Positions 35,735 through 43,871 of a stretch of 64,000 nucleotides of DNA are shown here, one piece after another. The DNA is from Streptomyces ficellus. Lineage in GTDB: Bacteria; Actinomycetota; Actinomycetes; Streptomycetales; Streptomycetaceae. The position numbers were made by a program, and so were the translations under genes. Numbering within the stretch: the first letter of the stretch is position 1; every line of letters starts with the position of its first letter. The stretch lies in assembly GCF_030406405.1 (NCBI RefSeq), contig NZ_JAUEPL010000018.1, positions 1-64,000 of the forward strand, written 5' to 3'. The notes under the pieces were generated by a model. The model did not search any database, was not told the origin of the DNA, and saw nothing but the letters and a program-made list of their open reading frames with translations.

Positions 35735-37234
35735 ATGCCCCAGCAGGTCTCGGTACCCGACGAGGAAGCGGGGCCGGAGTACAAAGGGTCACCGCGAGTG
35801 GTGCCCGATCCGGATGTGGAGGCCGCACGGATAGCGGCCGTGCGTCGCTACGACATCCTCGACACCCCACCCGACGGCGCGTTCGACCGCGTCGCCTCGC
35901 TGGCCGCTCGTCTCTTCGACGTTCCCGTGGCGACCGTGACCATCGTCGACACCGACCGGATCTGGTTCAAGGCCGCCCACGGGCTCCACGACATGGCCGA
36001 ACTCGGCCGCGATCCGGGCCTGTGCGGCTCGGCGGTCCTGCGCGACGAGGCGCTGGTGATCCCCGACACCCTGCTGGACGACGTGGCGCAGAGCAACCCG
36101 CTCGTCACGGGTCCGATGGGGGTGCGCTTCTACGCCGCCGCTCCCATCGTCACCACGGATGGGCACCGTCTGGGCACGGTGAACATCCTCGACACCAAGC
36201 CGCGCTCCATCACCGAGGACGACGCCGCCACCCTCGCCGACCTGGCGGCGATCGTGATGGACGAGATGGAGCTGCGCCTGGCGGCGCTGGCCATGGTGCG
36301 CCATGAGCAGGAGCGCCGGGCGGCGGAGTCCTGGCACGCCGAGATCGAGCACGAGCGCGCCGAGGCCGAGCGCAGGGCGCGCGAGCAGGCGGAGAAGGAC
36401 AAGGCCGCCATCGCCGCGTTCGCCTCGACCCTTCAGCGCACCCTGCTGCCGCCGGCCCTGCCGGTGGTGCCCGGCCTCGAGCTGGCCTGCCACTACCGCA
36501 CCGCGTCCGTCCATGACGTCGGCGGCGACTTCTACGACGTCTTCCCGCTGGACGGCGGCCGGTGGGCCTTCTTCCTCGGTGACGTGTGCGGCAAGGGCGC
36601 CGAAGCCGCCGCCGTCACCTCACTGACCCGCTACACCCTGCGCGCCGCCGCGCAGATCGACCCCGACCCGAGGACCGTCCTGGGCGCACTGAACAACGCC
36701 CTGCTGGCCGATGTGTCGGCCGGCAGCCGCTTCTGCACGGCGATCTTCGGCCTGCTCACCCCCGACGACACGGGCGGCTTCCATGTGGCGGTGGCCACCG
36801 GAGGCCATCCCCCGGCCTACCACCTGCGCCCCGACGAGACGGGGCAGGTCGAGGTGGTGGCGGTACGGCCCAAGGGCGGCATGCTCATCGGCGCCCTCCC
36901 CGAAGCGCAGTTCGCCCAGGTCACCTTCCACATGGCGCCCGGGGAGGGGCTGCTGCTGTACACCGACGGGCTGACCGAGGCCCGTACCAGTGACGGCGCC
37001 ATGCTCGGCGAGGAGGGCCTGACCGCCTTCCTCCGCCGGCGGACCGCACCCGTCAGCGCCACGACGCTGGTGGACGACACCGTCGTCCTGCTCGAATCCC
37101 TGCCGGACGGGGCCGGAGACGACGTCGCCCTGCTGGCACTGTCCGTCCCGAGATGCGAGACCGTCCCGGACCAGGCCGTGAGCGCCACCGCCCACACCTC
37201 TGCCGCACCCGAGCCGACCGGTCAGGAGCGATAA
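35735..37234 (+). CDS. GAF-domain PP2C (SpoIIE/RsbU-type) serine phosphatase
   Basis: 499 residues. GAF domain ~35-185 (RRYDILDTPPDGAFDRVASLAA to ITEDDAATLADLAA), a charged coiled coil ~190-230 (HEQERRAAESWHAEIEHERAEAERRA), then the SpoIIE/RsbU phosphatase ~235-470 with metal-binding DVGGDFYDVF, LGDVCGKGAEAA, GGHPPAYHL and YTDGLTEART, GDDVALL. Such enzymes dephosphorylate anti-sigma factor antagonists and so free stress sigma factors. A STAS protein, the substrate class, is encoded 5 bp downstream. GGTGGAGGG precedes the ATG. The GAF signal is unknown. Confidence 0.92.
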   Translation: MPQQVSVPDEEAGPEYKGSPRVVPDPDVEAARIAAVRRYDILDTPPDGAFDRVASLAARLFDVPVATVTIVDTDRIWFKAAHGLHDMAELGRDPGLCGSAVLRDEALVIPDTLLDDVAQSNPLVTGPMGVRFYAAAPIVTTDGHRLGTVNILDTKPRSITEDDAATLADLAAIVMDEMELRLAALAMVRHEQERRAAESWHAEIEHERAEAERRAREQAEKDKAAIAAFASTLQRTLLPPALPVVPGLELACHYRTASVHDVGGDFYDVFPLDGGRWAFFLGDVCGKGAEAAAVTSLTRYTLRAAAQIDPDPRTVLGALNNALLADVSAGSRFCTAIFGLLTPDDTGGFHVAVATGGHPPAYHLRPDETGQVEVVAVRPKGGMLIGALPEAQFAQVTFHMAPGEGLLLYTDGLTEARTSDGAMLGEEGLTAFLRRRTAPVSATTLVDDTVVLLESLPDGAGDDVALLALSVPRCETVPDQAVSATAHTSAAPEPTGQER

Positions 37235-37239
37235 CCGAC

Positions 37240-37605
37240 GTGACCGACGCACTGCACCTCACCCTTCAACACACCGACGGCCCCTACGCCGTCGCCACCG
37301 TCACCGGCGACGTGGACCTGCACACCGCGCCCACGCTGCGCAGCGGTGCCCTGGACCTGATCCAGCAGGGACACCGTCACTTGATCCTGGACATGCGGGG
37401 CGTGCAGTTCTGTGACTCCGCCGGTCTGAGCGCCCTCATCCGGATCTGGCACGGGGCGAAGGACGCCGGTGGAAGCCTGGCCCTCGCCGCGGTCTCGGGC
37501 CGCCTGATGCGCATGCTCAACCTGACCGGGATGGACTCCCTGCTGCCGGTCCATCCCACCGCCGACGACGCGCTGAGCGGCTCCCGGCCCACCGCGGACG
37601 CCTGA
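37240..37605 (+). CDS. STAS-domain anti-sigma factor antagonist
   Basis: 121 residues, a single STAS domain: YAVATVTGDVDLHTAPTLR at the start and the phosphoacceptor region FCDSAGLSALI around Ser57-Ser61. Unphosphorylated STAS proteins bind and neutralise anti-sigma kinases. The GTG start has AGGAG upstream and lies 5 bp after the phosphatase gene, so the two are cotranscribed and the phosphatase is its likely activator. No anti-sigma kinase gene is beside them, so the partner must be elsewhere. Confidence 0.93.
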   Translation: MTDALHLTLQHTDGPYAVATVTGDVDLHTAPTLRSGALDLIQQGHRHLILDMRGVQFCDSAGLSALIRIWHGAKDAGGSLALAAVSGRLMRMLNLTGMDSLLPVHPTADDALSGSRPTADA

Positions 37606-37674
37606 CGGCGCGGGACGACGCCTGGCATCGGCGTACGGGCAGGGGGCTCGGCGTACGGACGCGGGAGGGCGAGG

Positions 37675-40600
37675 TCAGACCCGGGCCGCGGCCTTCCGGT
37701 AGGCGTGCGGGGCGAGCCCGGTGACCTTGCGGAAGACGCGGCTGAAGTACGCGCGGTCGTGGAAGCCGACAGCACGGGCCACCGACTGCACGCTCTCGTC
37801 GCTCCGCCGCAGCCGCTCCTTGGCCCGCTGGACCCGCAGCCGGGTCAGGTAGTCCCACAGGGGCAGGCCGAGCCGGCGGTGGAAGAGCCGGCTGAGATGG
37901 TCCTCGCTCACGCCGGCCGCCTCGGCGACCTGCCGGCGGGTGATCCGGTGCCGGTAGTGCTGTTCGAGATAGACCAGCGCCGCGTGGACCGGGGCGTCGG
38001 AGTGCGGTGAGCCCTGCCCCGTGCCGCGTGTCATGGCGCGGAGCAGCCGCGCCGTCTCCTCGTCGCCGAGGATGTCGCGGCCCAGCAGGACCAGCCCCGG
38101 GTACGGCTCGGCGCGCCGCGCATCGGCCGGGGTGAAGGCCCGGTCGCCGAGCACCAGGGCCGGGACCCTGTCGTGCCCCTTGGTCCGCATCCGCTCCACC
38201 ACGTCGAAACCGCCCATGTCCGGCAGCGTGTGGGCCACGATGAGGAGGCAGGGCGCCGACTCGGCCAGCACGGCCAGCGCCGTCGTACCGTCAGCGGCCG
38301 TACGGACCGCGCGGCCCGGCATGCCATCGGCCACGATCCGCCGCAGGCGTTCCCGAAACCGGGCGGACCGGTCCACGATCAGTACCGGCTCGGTCGGCCC
38401 CGAGGGGCGCAACGCCCGTACCGCCTGCGCCAGATCGTCACCGGCGACCTGCCCGTACAGCACGAACGGCGTGCGGCGCAGCGCCGGATGGTCGTGCAGC
38501 CGCTGGAGCACCGTCCAGTCCTGCGGCCCGGCGGCGGCCGCGTCCCAGCCGACAGCCAGTGGCGGGTCTTGTGCGGCCAGGGCGGTGAGGTCATCGTCGG
38601 GACTCAGCCGGCGCACCCGCAGGGCATGCCCCCGCACCATGCGGGCCATCTCGCGCGGCGGGGGCCCCGCCCCGGCCAGGAGCAGCGTCCGGGACGTCGC
38701 CGCGCGAGGGTGCGGGGGCTCGGCCGGGGTCGGCAGGGGCAGGTCCAGGCGGAAGCCCCGGTGGCCCTGGCCGTGGTCGACGCCGACCGACCCGCCGTGC
38801 AGGGCGGCGAGCCGCCGGGCGATGGCCGGGCCCAGCCGCGTGCCGGGCTCGCCGGCGGCGAAGGGCTCCAGGAGCCGCTCGGCGTCCACGGCGTGCACGG
38901 GAGGGACGCCCTGGACGGGGCCGCGGACGCGGATCCGCAACAGCGTCGGATGCGGCTCGACCGTGAGGTGCACCCGGCCCGGTGTACCCGGGGGCGGGGC
39001 AGCGGCGGTGAGCAGGTTGTGCACGATCTGCCGCAGCCGCTCGCCGTCCGCGTACACGGCGGGCAGCCGCCGCGGCAGGCGCAGCCCCCGGGCGTCCGAG
39101 CCGCCGCCCGCGCCCGCCGCGTCATGGAACGCCCGCACCAGCACGGGACGTGGGTCGAGCAGCCGCGGCGACAGGGCGAGGCCGTCGGACTCGGCGCGGG
39201 AGAGGTCCAGCAGATCGTCGATGAGCCGCAGCAGCCGGGCCGCCTCGCCGTGGGCCCGGCGCAGGGCGGCACCGGCACGGGGGTCGGCATCGCCGGCGGC
39301 ACCGGCATCGGCATCGGCACGGGCATCGGCATCGGCACGGGGATCGGCATCGGCACGGGGATCGGCATCGGCACCGCCAGCATCGCCGGCGGCACCGGCG
39401 GCACCGGCGGCACCGGCGGCACCGGCGGCACCGGTGGCGTCCGGTCGCGGCGGCGCGGTGAGCTTCAGGAGCGTCTCCACCGGACTGCGCAACTCGTCGG
39501 TCGCGTTGTCCAGCAGCCGCGTCTTGAAGCGGCTGGCCAGCTCGGCGGCATCCCGGGCCCGGCGTACCTCGTCGAACAGGCGGATGCCTTTCAGTGCCGC
39601 GCTGATCTGGTCGCCCAGCGCCGCGTACACGGCGCCCCGCCGTGCGGCGTCCGGCAGGGCGCCTGCGTCGAAGACGGCGAAGCCGAGGTGCGCCTCGCCG
39701 ACGTGGAGCGGTTCGAGGACGAGCGTGAAACGCCGCCCGTGCGGCAGCAGTTCGCCGGGCAGCAGCAGCCGTACGGGATAGGGCGTGCCGAGCGCGCCCG
39801 CGTCACGGGCCGCGCCCGCGCGCTCCTCGCGGGAGAGCACCGGCCGGGCGGTGCCCGCGCCCCCGGCCGGGCCACGCTCGTCGTCCTCGTACAGCACCAG
39901 CCGGTGGCCCGGCACCCCGGCGGGCAGGCCGCGCGCGAGGGCGTCCGTGAGCGCGTCGAGGTCCGTGACGGTCGTCAGCGTCGTACCGAGTTCCCGCAGC
40001 CGTACGGAGTCCCGTTCCGCCTGCCAGCGCTCGTACTCCAGCAGCCGGTGCGACTTGTCGGCCACCATGAGGCGCGCCTGGCCCACGAGCCGTTCCGCTG
40101 CGGCGCGGGCACCGGCGGGCAGGCGCGGGAGCAGCAGTGTGCGGGCCCGCAGCAGGGCGCGGTCCCAGGGCGCCGCGTCGTCGCAGGAGCGCACCTGTGT
40201 GCCGATGAGGTCTTCGAGCAGTTCCAGGAAGCCGGAACGTTCCTCCGCCCCCGCTTCCCCCGTCCCCACCCCGTCGCCCAGCTCGCCCGCCTCGCCCAGC
40301 TCGCCCCCCTCGCCCAACTCGGCGAGCAAGGCCGCCCGCAGCGCGTCACCGCCCGCCGGCAGGGTCGCGAAGACCTCCTCCGGCGCCCCCGCCCCCACCC
40401 CGGTCGCCGCGCCCGCCGCCGCCCTGCCGTCACCGGCCGGCGGTTCGTCGGGCTCCCCCTGGACGACCAGTGGTGAAGGACAGCCGCAGGAGCGGCGTAC
40501 GACAAGCGCCCCCGGCACCGCCGTGCGCGCGGGCGGACGGGTGCCGCGGAGCCGGGCGACCAGCGTGTCGACGGCCAGTTCCCCCAGTTCCGCGAAGGGC

Positions 40601-41346
40601 AGCGCGACGGACGTCAGAGGCGGGTCCGACAGCCGGGCCTCCGGCGAGTCGTTGAAGCTGACCACCGCGACGTCCTCCGGCACCCGGACACCCCTCCCGC
40701 CCAGGAACCGCAGGACATCGGCGGCCAGCACGTCGCTGCACGCCACCACCGCGTCGAAGTCGTGGCCGGGCCGCAGCCCACGGGCGTCCAGCAGGACACG
40801 CATCGCGGCCGCGCCCGCACCGTCGCCGAAGCCCGTGGCACCGCCGACCAGACCGTGGTCGTACGGGAGGCGGTGCCGGGCCAGGGCTTCGGTGTAGGCG
40901 CGGAAGCGGCTCTCGGAGACGGGGTTGGCGAGCGGTCCGCGGATGCAGGCCAGGCGCCGCCGGCCGTGCCGGGTGACGAGGTGGCCCACGGCCTCCCGCA
41001 TGCCCGCGTCGGAGTCCAGGGACAGCACCTCGTGCCCGGCCAGCGCGCGGTTGAGGCTCACGACCGGGAGCGTCGCGAGCCGTCCGAGCAGCCTCTCGGC
41101 CCGCTCGCCCCGGGCCGGCAGGCCCAGCGTCGAGGTCCAGCAGATGACGCCGTGCAGCCGGTCCGGGCCGACCAGGTCGTACAGCCCGCCGCGGGGTGCT
41201 TCACCCGGCCACAGGGCGCCGCCGGGGAAGCACACCACGTTCACGTCGTTGCGTTCGGCCGCTCGCAGCACGCCCGACCACAGCGTGGCGCCCACTCCCA
41301 GATGGACGTTCGCCGTCAGCAGTCCCAGCGTGAGCCGATCAGCCAT
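37675..41346 (-). CDS. Hybrid sensor/AraC-type regulator with LacI-like binding domain and degenerate kinase and receiver
   Basis: 1223 residues. ~1-290: LacI-like sugar-binding fold (LGLLTANVHLGVGATLWSGV; VVSFNDSPEARLSDPPLTSV) without its own HTH. ~300-430: Gly/Ala/Glu-rich linker. ~440-590: GAF-like domain. ~590-900: histidine-kinase layout, but the phosphoacceptor His is replaced (NATDELRSP, Asp617), with an Ala/Gly/Asp-rich insertion at ~637-693 before an ATPase-like part (DGERLRQIVHNLL). ~975-1100: receiver-like fold in which the phospho-Asp position is Ala1038 (IVAHTLPDMGG). ~1115-1220: AraC double HTH (RRQVAEAAGVSEDHLSRLF; AYFSRVFRKVTG). It probably senses a sugar directly and activates nearby pectinase genes; no phosphotransfer is expected. 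Confidence 0.85.
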   Translation of the reverse strand: MADRLTLGLLTANVHLGVGATLWSGVLRAAERNDVNVVCFPGGALWPGEAPRGGLYDLVGPDRLHGVICWTSTLGLPARGERAERLLGRLATLPVVSLNRALAGHEVLSLDSDAGMREAVGHLVTRHGRRRLACIRGPLANPVSESRFRAYTEALARHRLPYDHGLVGGATGFGDGAGAAAMRVLLDARGLRPGHDFDAVVACSDVLAADVLRFLGGRGVRVPEDVAVVSFNDSPEARLSDPPLTSVALPFAELGELAVDTLVARLRGTRPPARTAVPGALVVRRSCGCPSPLVVQGEPDEPPAGDGRAAAGAATGVGAGAPEEVFATLPAGGDALRAALLAELGEGGELGEAGELGDGVGTGEAGAEERSGFLELLEDLIGTQVRSCDDAAPWDRALLRARTLLLPRLPAGARAAAERLVGQARLMVADKSHRLLEYERWQAERDSVRLRELGTTLTTVTDLDALTDALARGLPAGVPGHRLVLYEDDERGPAGGAGTARPVLSREERAGAARDAGALGTPYPVRLLLPGELLPHGRRFTLVLEPLHVGEAHLGFAVFDAGALPDAARRGAVYAALGDQISAALKGIRLFDEVRRARDAAELASRFKTRLLDNATDELRSPVETLLKLTAPPRPDATGAAGAAGAAGAAGAAGDAGGADADPRADADPRADADARADADAGAAGDADPRAGAALRRAHGEAARLLRLIDDLLDLSRAESDGLALSPRLLDPRPVLVRAFHDAAGAGGGSDARGLRLPRRLPAVYADGERLRQIVHNLLTAAAPPPGTPGRVHLTVEPHPTLLRIRVRGPVQGVPPVHAVDAERLLEPFAAGEPGTRLGPAIARRLAALHGGSVGVDHGQGHRGFRLDLPLPTPAEPPHPRAATSRTLLLAGAGPPPREMARMVRGHALRVRRLSPDDDLTALAAQDPPLAVGWDAAAAGPQDWTVLQRLHDHPALRRTPFVLYGQVAGDDLAQAVRALRPSGPTEPVLIVDRSARFRERLRRIVADGMPGRAVRTAADGTTALAVLAESAPCLLIVAHTLPDMGGFDVVERMRTKGHDRVPALVLGDRAFTPADARRAEPYPGLVLLGRDILGDEETARLLRAMTRGTGQGSPHSDAPVHAALVYLEQHYRHRITRRQVAEAAGVSEDHLSRLFHRRLGLPLWDYLTRLRVQRAKERLRRSDESVQSVARAVGFHDRAYFSRVFRKVTGLAPHAYRKAAARV
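39269..39437. repeat. Coding microsatellite inside the hybrid regulator
   Basis: Runs of GGCATC/GGCACG hexamers are followed by five tandem GGCACCGGC-type nonamers. On the coding strand they spell GAAGAAGAA-like and ADADPRAD-like repeats between the kinase dimerisation and ATPase parts. The array keeps frame and is likely variable in length between strains. Confidence 0.8.
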
Positions 41347-41364
41347 GCGCGACGTGAGCCCGGC

Positions 41365-42342
41365 TCAGATCTTGCCCACTCCGGCCCCGGCGGTCACGGC
41401 CGCCTTGACGGTGGACGCGGCGGCGGGTGAGTAGCTGTAGGGGATGGCCGCCACGCTGCCGCCGCTCTGGCCGGGGCCGGAGTTGACGAAGTGGTTGTTC
41501 CTGGCCACGAGGGAACCGGGGTCGGACGAACCCTCGCCGAGGTGGAACGGGTCCTCGGTGTTCTCGAAGTAGTTGCCCTCCACCAGCACTCCGGCCTTCT
41601 CGGTGGAGGCGACGCCGTAATCGCCGACGTTGCTGAAGTAGTTGTTCAGGACGTGGACCGGATTGCCGAAGCGGACCCGCGGATTGCGCTGTGTGGTGCC
41701 GTCGAACCAGTTGTGGTCGTAGGTGACCTTCAACTTGCCCGTGTCCTCGCTCGCGTTGTCGTCGGAGTGCCCGAGCAGCATGTTCTTGTTCTGGTGGTGG
41801 GACCGGTTCCAGGACACGGTGATGCCGGTGGAGGCCCGCTTGATGTCGACGCCGCCGTCATAGGCGCCGGAGATGTCGTTGTGGTCGATCCAGACCTTGG
41901 TGGCGTACTCGACGTTGATCGCGTCGTCGTTCGAGCCGGTGAACGTGAGGTTCTGGATGATGACGTTGTTCACCTTGCTGATGTTGAGCCCGCTGCCGGT
42001 GATCCGGCCCGAAGTGCCCACACCGATGACCGACTTGTTCGACGCCACCTTGGTCATGCTGCTCAGCGCGATGGTGCCGTTGACGCGCACCACCAGCGGC
42101 TCGGTGCGCTGCACGGCCTGGATGAACTGGGAGGCGCTGGAGACGGTGACCGTGCCGCCTCCCGCGCCGCCCGTGGTGCCGGCACCGAACCCGACGGGCC
42201 CGGCGGCTGCCACCGCGCTGTCGTCGGCGGCGGGTGCGGCGGGAGCGGCGGCGCTGCTGCCGGCCGGCCCGACGAGGGCCATCGCGGCGGCGGTGGCCGC
42301 GGCGGTGGTGAGGAGGGTGATGCGTGCGCTCGTCCTGCGCAT
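41365..42342 (-). CDS. Secreted pectate lyase (PL1)
   Basis: 325 residues from the ATG with GGAG upstream. Signal peptide ~1-33 (SSAAAPAAP). The beta-helix shows PL1 motifs: GTIALSSMTKVASNKSVIGVG, NLTFTGSNDDAINVEYATKVWIDHNDIS with the calcium-binding Asp/vWiDH element, GGVDIKRASTGITVSWNRS and the catalytic-region RNPRVRFGNPVHVLNNYF. It cleaves polygalacturonate outside the cell by beta-elimination. It lies 18 bp past the start of the hybrid AraC regulator gene, in the same direction, so the regulator gene could be read from the lyase promoter. A long inverted repeat marks that promoter. Confidence 0.94.
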   Translation of the reverse strand: MRRTSARITLLTTAAATAAAMALVGPAGSSAAAPAAPAADDSAVAAAGPVGFGAGTTGGAGGGTVTVSSASQFIQAVQRTEPLVVRVNGTIALSSMTKVASNKSVIGVGTSGRITGSGLNISKVNNVIIQNLTFTGSNDDAINVEYATKVWIDHNDISGAYDGGVDIKRASTGITVSWNRSHHQNKNMLLGHSDDNASEDTGKLKVTYDHNWFDGTTQRNPRVRFGNPVHVLNNYFSNVGDYGVASTEKAGVLVEGNYFENTEDPFHLGEGSSDPGSLVARNNHFVNSGPGQSGGSVAAIPYSYSPAAASTVKAAVTAGAGVGKI

Positions 42343-42378
42343 GGCGTTCTCCGTCCGTGGGGGTCTGGAGATCTGAGG

Positions 42379-42402
42379 TATGTGGCATGTCCCTGCCACA
42401 TA
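42379..42402 (-). promoter_or_regulatory. 9-6-9 inverted repeat in the pectate lyase promoter
   Basis: TATGTGGCA and TGCCACATA are perfect 9-bp arms around a 6-bp spacer, 37 bp before the lyase start. This is a typical dimeric repressor or activator site. Candidate binders are the LacI protein at 42725 or the hybrid AraC regulator. It does not match the TGAAANNTTTCA sites of the rhamnose promoters. Confidence 0.65.
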
Positions 42403-42566
42403 GCGGCTACGTCCTCGAGGCTAGGGCGGGAGCTGTGGCCGATGGCGGGCTCCGTGTGGACTTTGGCGCGCTGCCGCCCGGGAAGAGGGCGGGTTGATTC
42501 CGGTCCATCGGTGCCGCATGCGGATGCCTTCCTGCCGGGGCTTCCTGCCGGGGACTTCCCGACGCG

Positions 42567-42626
42567 GGCCCTACCGCGCCGGGCCCAATCGCGCCGGCCC
42601 TACCGCGCCGGGCCCAATCGCGCCGG
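42567..42626. repeat. Two tandem 29-bp repeats in a gene-free spacer
   Basis: A 29-bp unit (starts GGCCCTACCGCG, ends CCAATCGCGCC) occurs twice head to tail (42567-42595, 42596-42624). Just before it CTTCCTGCCGGGG is repeated with a 13-bp period (42528-42553). They fill the 382-bp spacer 42343-42724 between the lyase and LacI genes, where no gene was seen. Confidence 0.8.
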
Positions 42627-42724
42627 AGCCTTCCCGCCGGGGCCTTCCTTCCGGCGCTGCCTCCTTGTCGCCGCCGCACCCGGGAAGGTTGCCGGCCCGC
42701 CGCCCGCCCGCGGGCGGGCCGGCT

Positions 42725-43747
42725 TCAGCGGCGCCGTGACAGGGAGGACTCGCGCACCACCAGTTCGGGCTGGAGGACGATCCGCTGGTGCTGGTGCCCC
42801 TCCGCGCCGTCACCCGTCTCCTCGATGAGGAGGTCGGCGGCCATCCGCCCCATCTGGAAGGCGGGCTGGCGTACGGAGGTCAGCGGCACCGTGGCCGCCG
42901 AGGCGAACTCGATGTCGTCGTAGCCGACCAGGGCGACGTCACCGGGCACGCCGACCCCCGCCCCGTACAGCGCCTGGAGCACCCCCAGCGCCAGCAGGTC
43001 ATTGGCGCAGAACACCGCGGTCGGGCGCGACGGCATGCCCAGCAGCCGCGCACCGGAGTCACGCCCCGCCGCCACATCCAGCCGCTCCGCCTCGATCACC
43101 CGCAGCCGCTCGCCCGGCAGCCCCGCCTCGGCCAGCGCCTGGAGCGCTCCGGCCCGCCGGTCCTGGCACTGCGCGAGGCGCAGCGGCCCCGTGACGTACG
43201 CGATCTCCGTATGGCCCTGGGCGATGAGGTGCCGCACGGCCAGCGCCCCGCCCGTGACGTCGTCCACGGACACCGAGCAGCCCTCGGTGCCGGCCGCCAC
43301 CCGGTCGACCAGCACGTACGGGATGCCCTGCCGCTCGAAGGCGCGGAGATTGCCGCCCGTGGGGTCGACCGGGGTGATCAGGACGCCACGCACCCGCTGC
43401 TCCGCGAACAGCCCCAGGTACTCGGCCTCCTCGTCGGCGCTCTGCGCGCTGTTGCACAGCATCACGCCCAGTCCCGCCTCACGGGCGGCGCGTTCCGCGC
43501 CCGAGGCGACGTCCACGAAGAACGGGTTCGCCATGTCCAGCACCAGCAGCGACAGGATCCTGCTGCGGCCCGCCCGCAGCTGGCGGGCGGACTCGCTGCG
43601 TACGTAGCCGAGCCGTTCGATGGTGGACAGCACACGCGCCCGGGTCTCCTCCGCCACCGCGTCGGGCCGGTTGATGACGTTCGACACCGTGCCGACGGAC
43701 ACGCCGGCGACCCGCGCGACATCCTTGATACCCACCGACCGTGCCAT
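42725..43747 (-). CDS. LacI-family regulator, probable rhamnose repressor
   Basis: 340 residues. HTH: VGIKDVARVAGVSVGTVSNV with NRPDAVAEETRARV, hinge YVRSESARQLRAGRS; effector domain with LLVLDMANPFFVDVASGAERAA and VALVGYDDIEFASAATVPLTSV. It is the last gene of the seven-gene minus-strand rhamnose import unit, and palindromes TGAAANNTTTCA, typical of LacI sites, sit on both divergent rhamnose promoters; so it is the likely regulator of both. Its ATG overlaps the stop of a small upstream reading frame as TGATG. The effector (rhamnose or a catabolite) is inferred. Confidence 0.88.
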   Translation of the reverse strand: MARSVGIKDVARVAGVSVGTVSNVINRPDAVAEETRARVLSTIERLGYVRSESARQLRAGRSRILSLLVLDMANPFFVDVASGAERAAREAGLGVMLCNSAQSADEEAEYLGLFAEQRVRGVLITPVDPTGGNLRAFERQGIPYVLVDRVAAGTEGCSVSVDDVTGGALAVRHLIAQGHTEIAYVTGPLRLAQCQDRRAGALQALAEAGLPGERLRVIEAERLDVAAGRDSGARLLGMPSRPTAVFCANDLLALGVLQALYGAGVGVPGDVALVGYDDIEFASAATVPLTSVRQPAFQMGRMAADLLIEETGDGAEGHQHQRIVLQPELVVRESSLSRRR

Positions 43748-43857
43748 CAGGCGGAGACCTCCACGAGCTCCAGGCCACTCCCGTCCGCCGGCGCACGCGG
43801 ATCGGGCAGCGGGCCGACGGCCACCTTACCTTCAGCGGGGGTGCGGGGCCGGATCAC
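43747..43857 (-). CDS. Possible 36-aa reading frame coupled to the LacI gene
   Basis: A GTG-initiated 36-codon frame with G/C-rich third positions fills the gap between the BNR gene and LacI and ends ELVEVSA with TGATG overlapping the LacI start. It may be a tiny leader peptide gene or the tail of a lost enzyme gene; the sequence resembles no family I know. Confidence 0.35.
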   Translation of the reverse strand: MIRPRTPAEGKVAVGPLPDPRAPADGSGLELVEVSA

Positions 43858-43871
43858 GGCAGGGTCTCCGG

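Noticed and set aside
39269..39437. A CRISPR-like array in the repeat tract
   Set aside because: The repeats are 6-9 bp without unique spacers and are read in frame as part of the regulator.
42567..42626. The 29-bp tandem repeat as a CRISPR repeat pair
   Set aside because: The copies abut with no spacer, and no cas gene is in the window.
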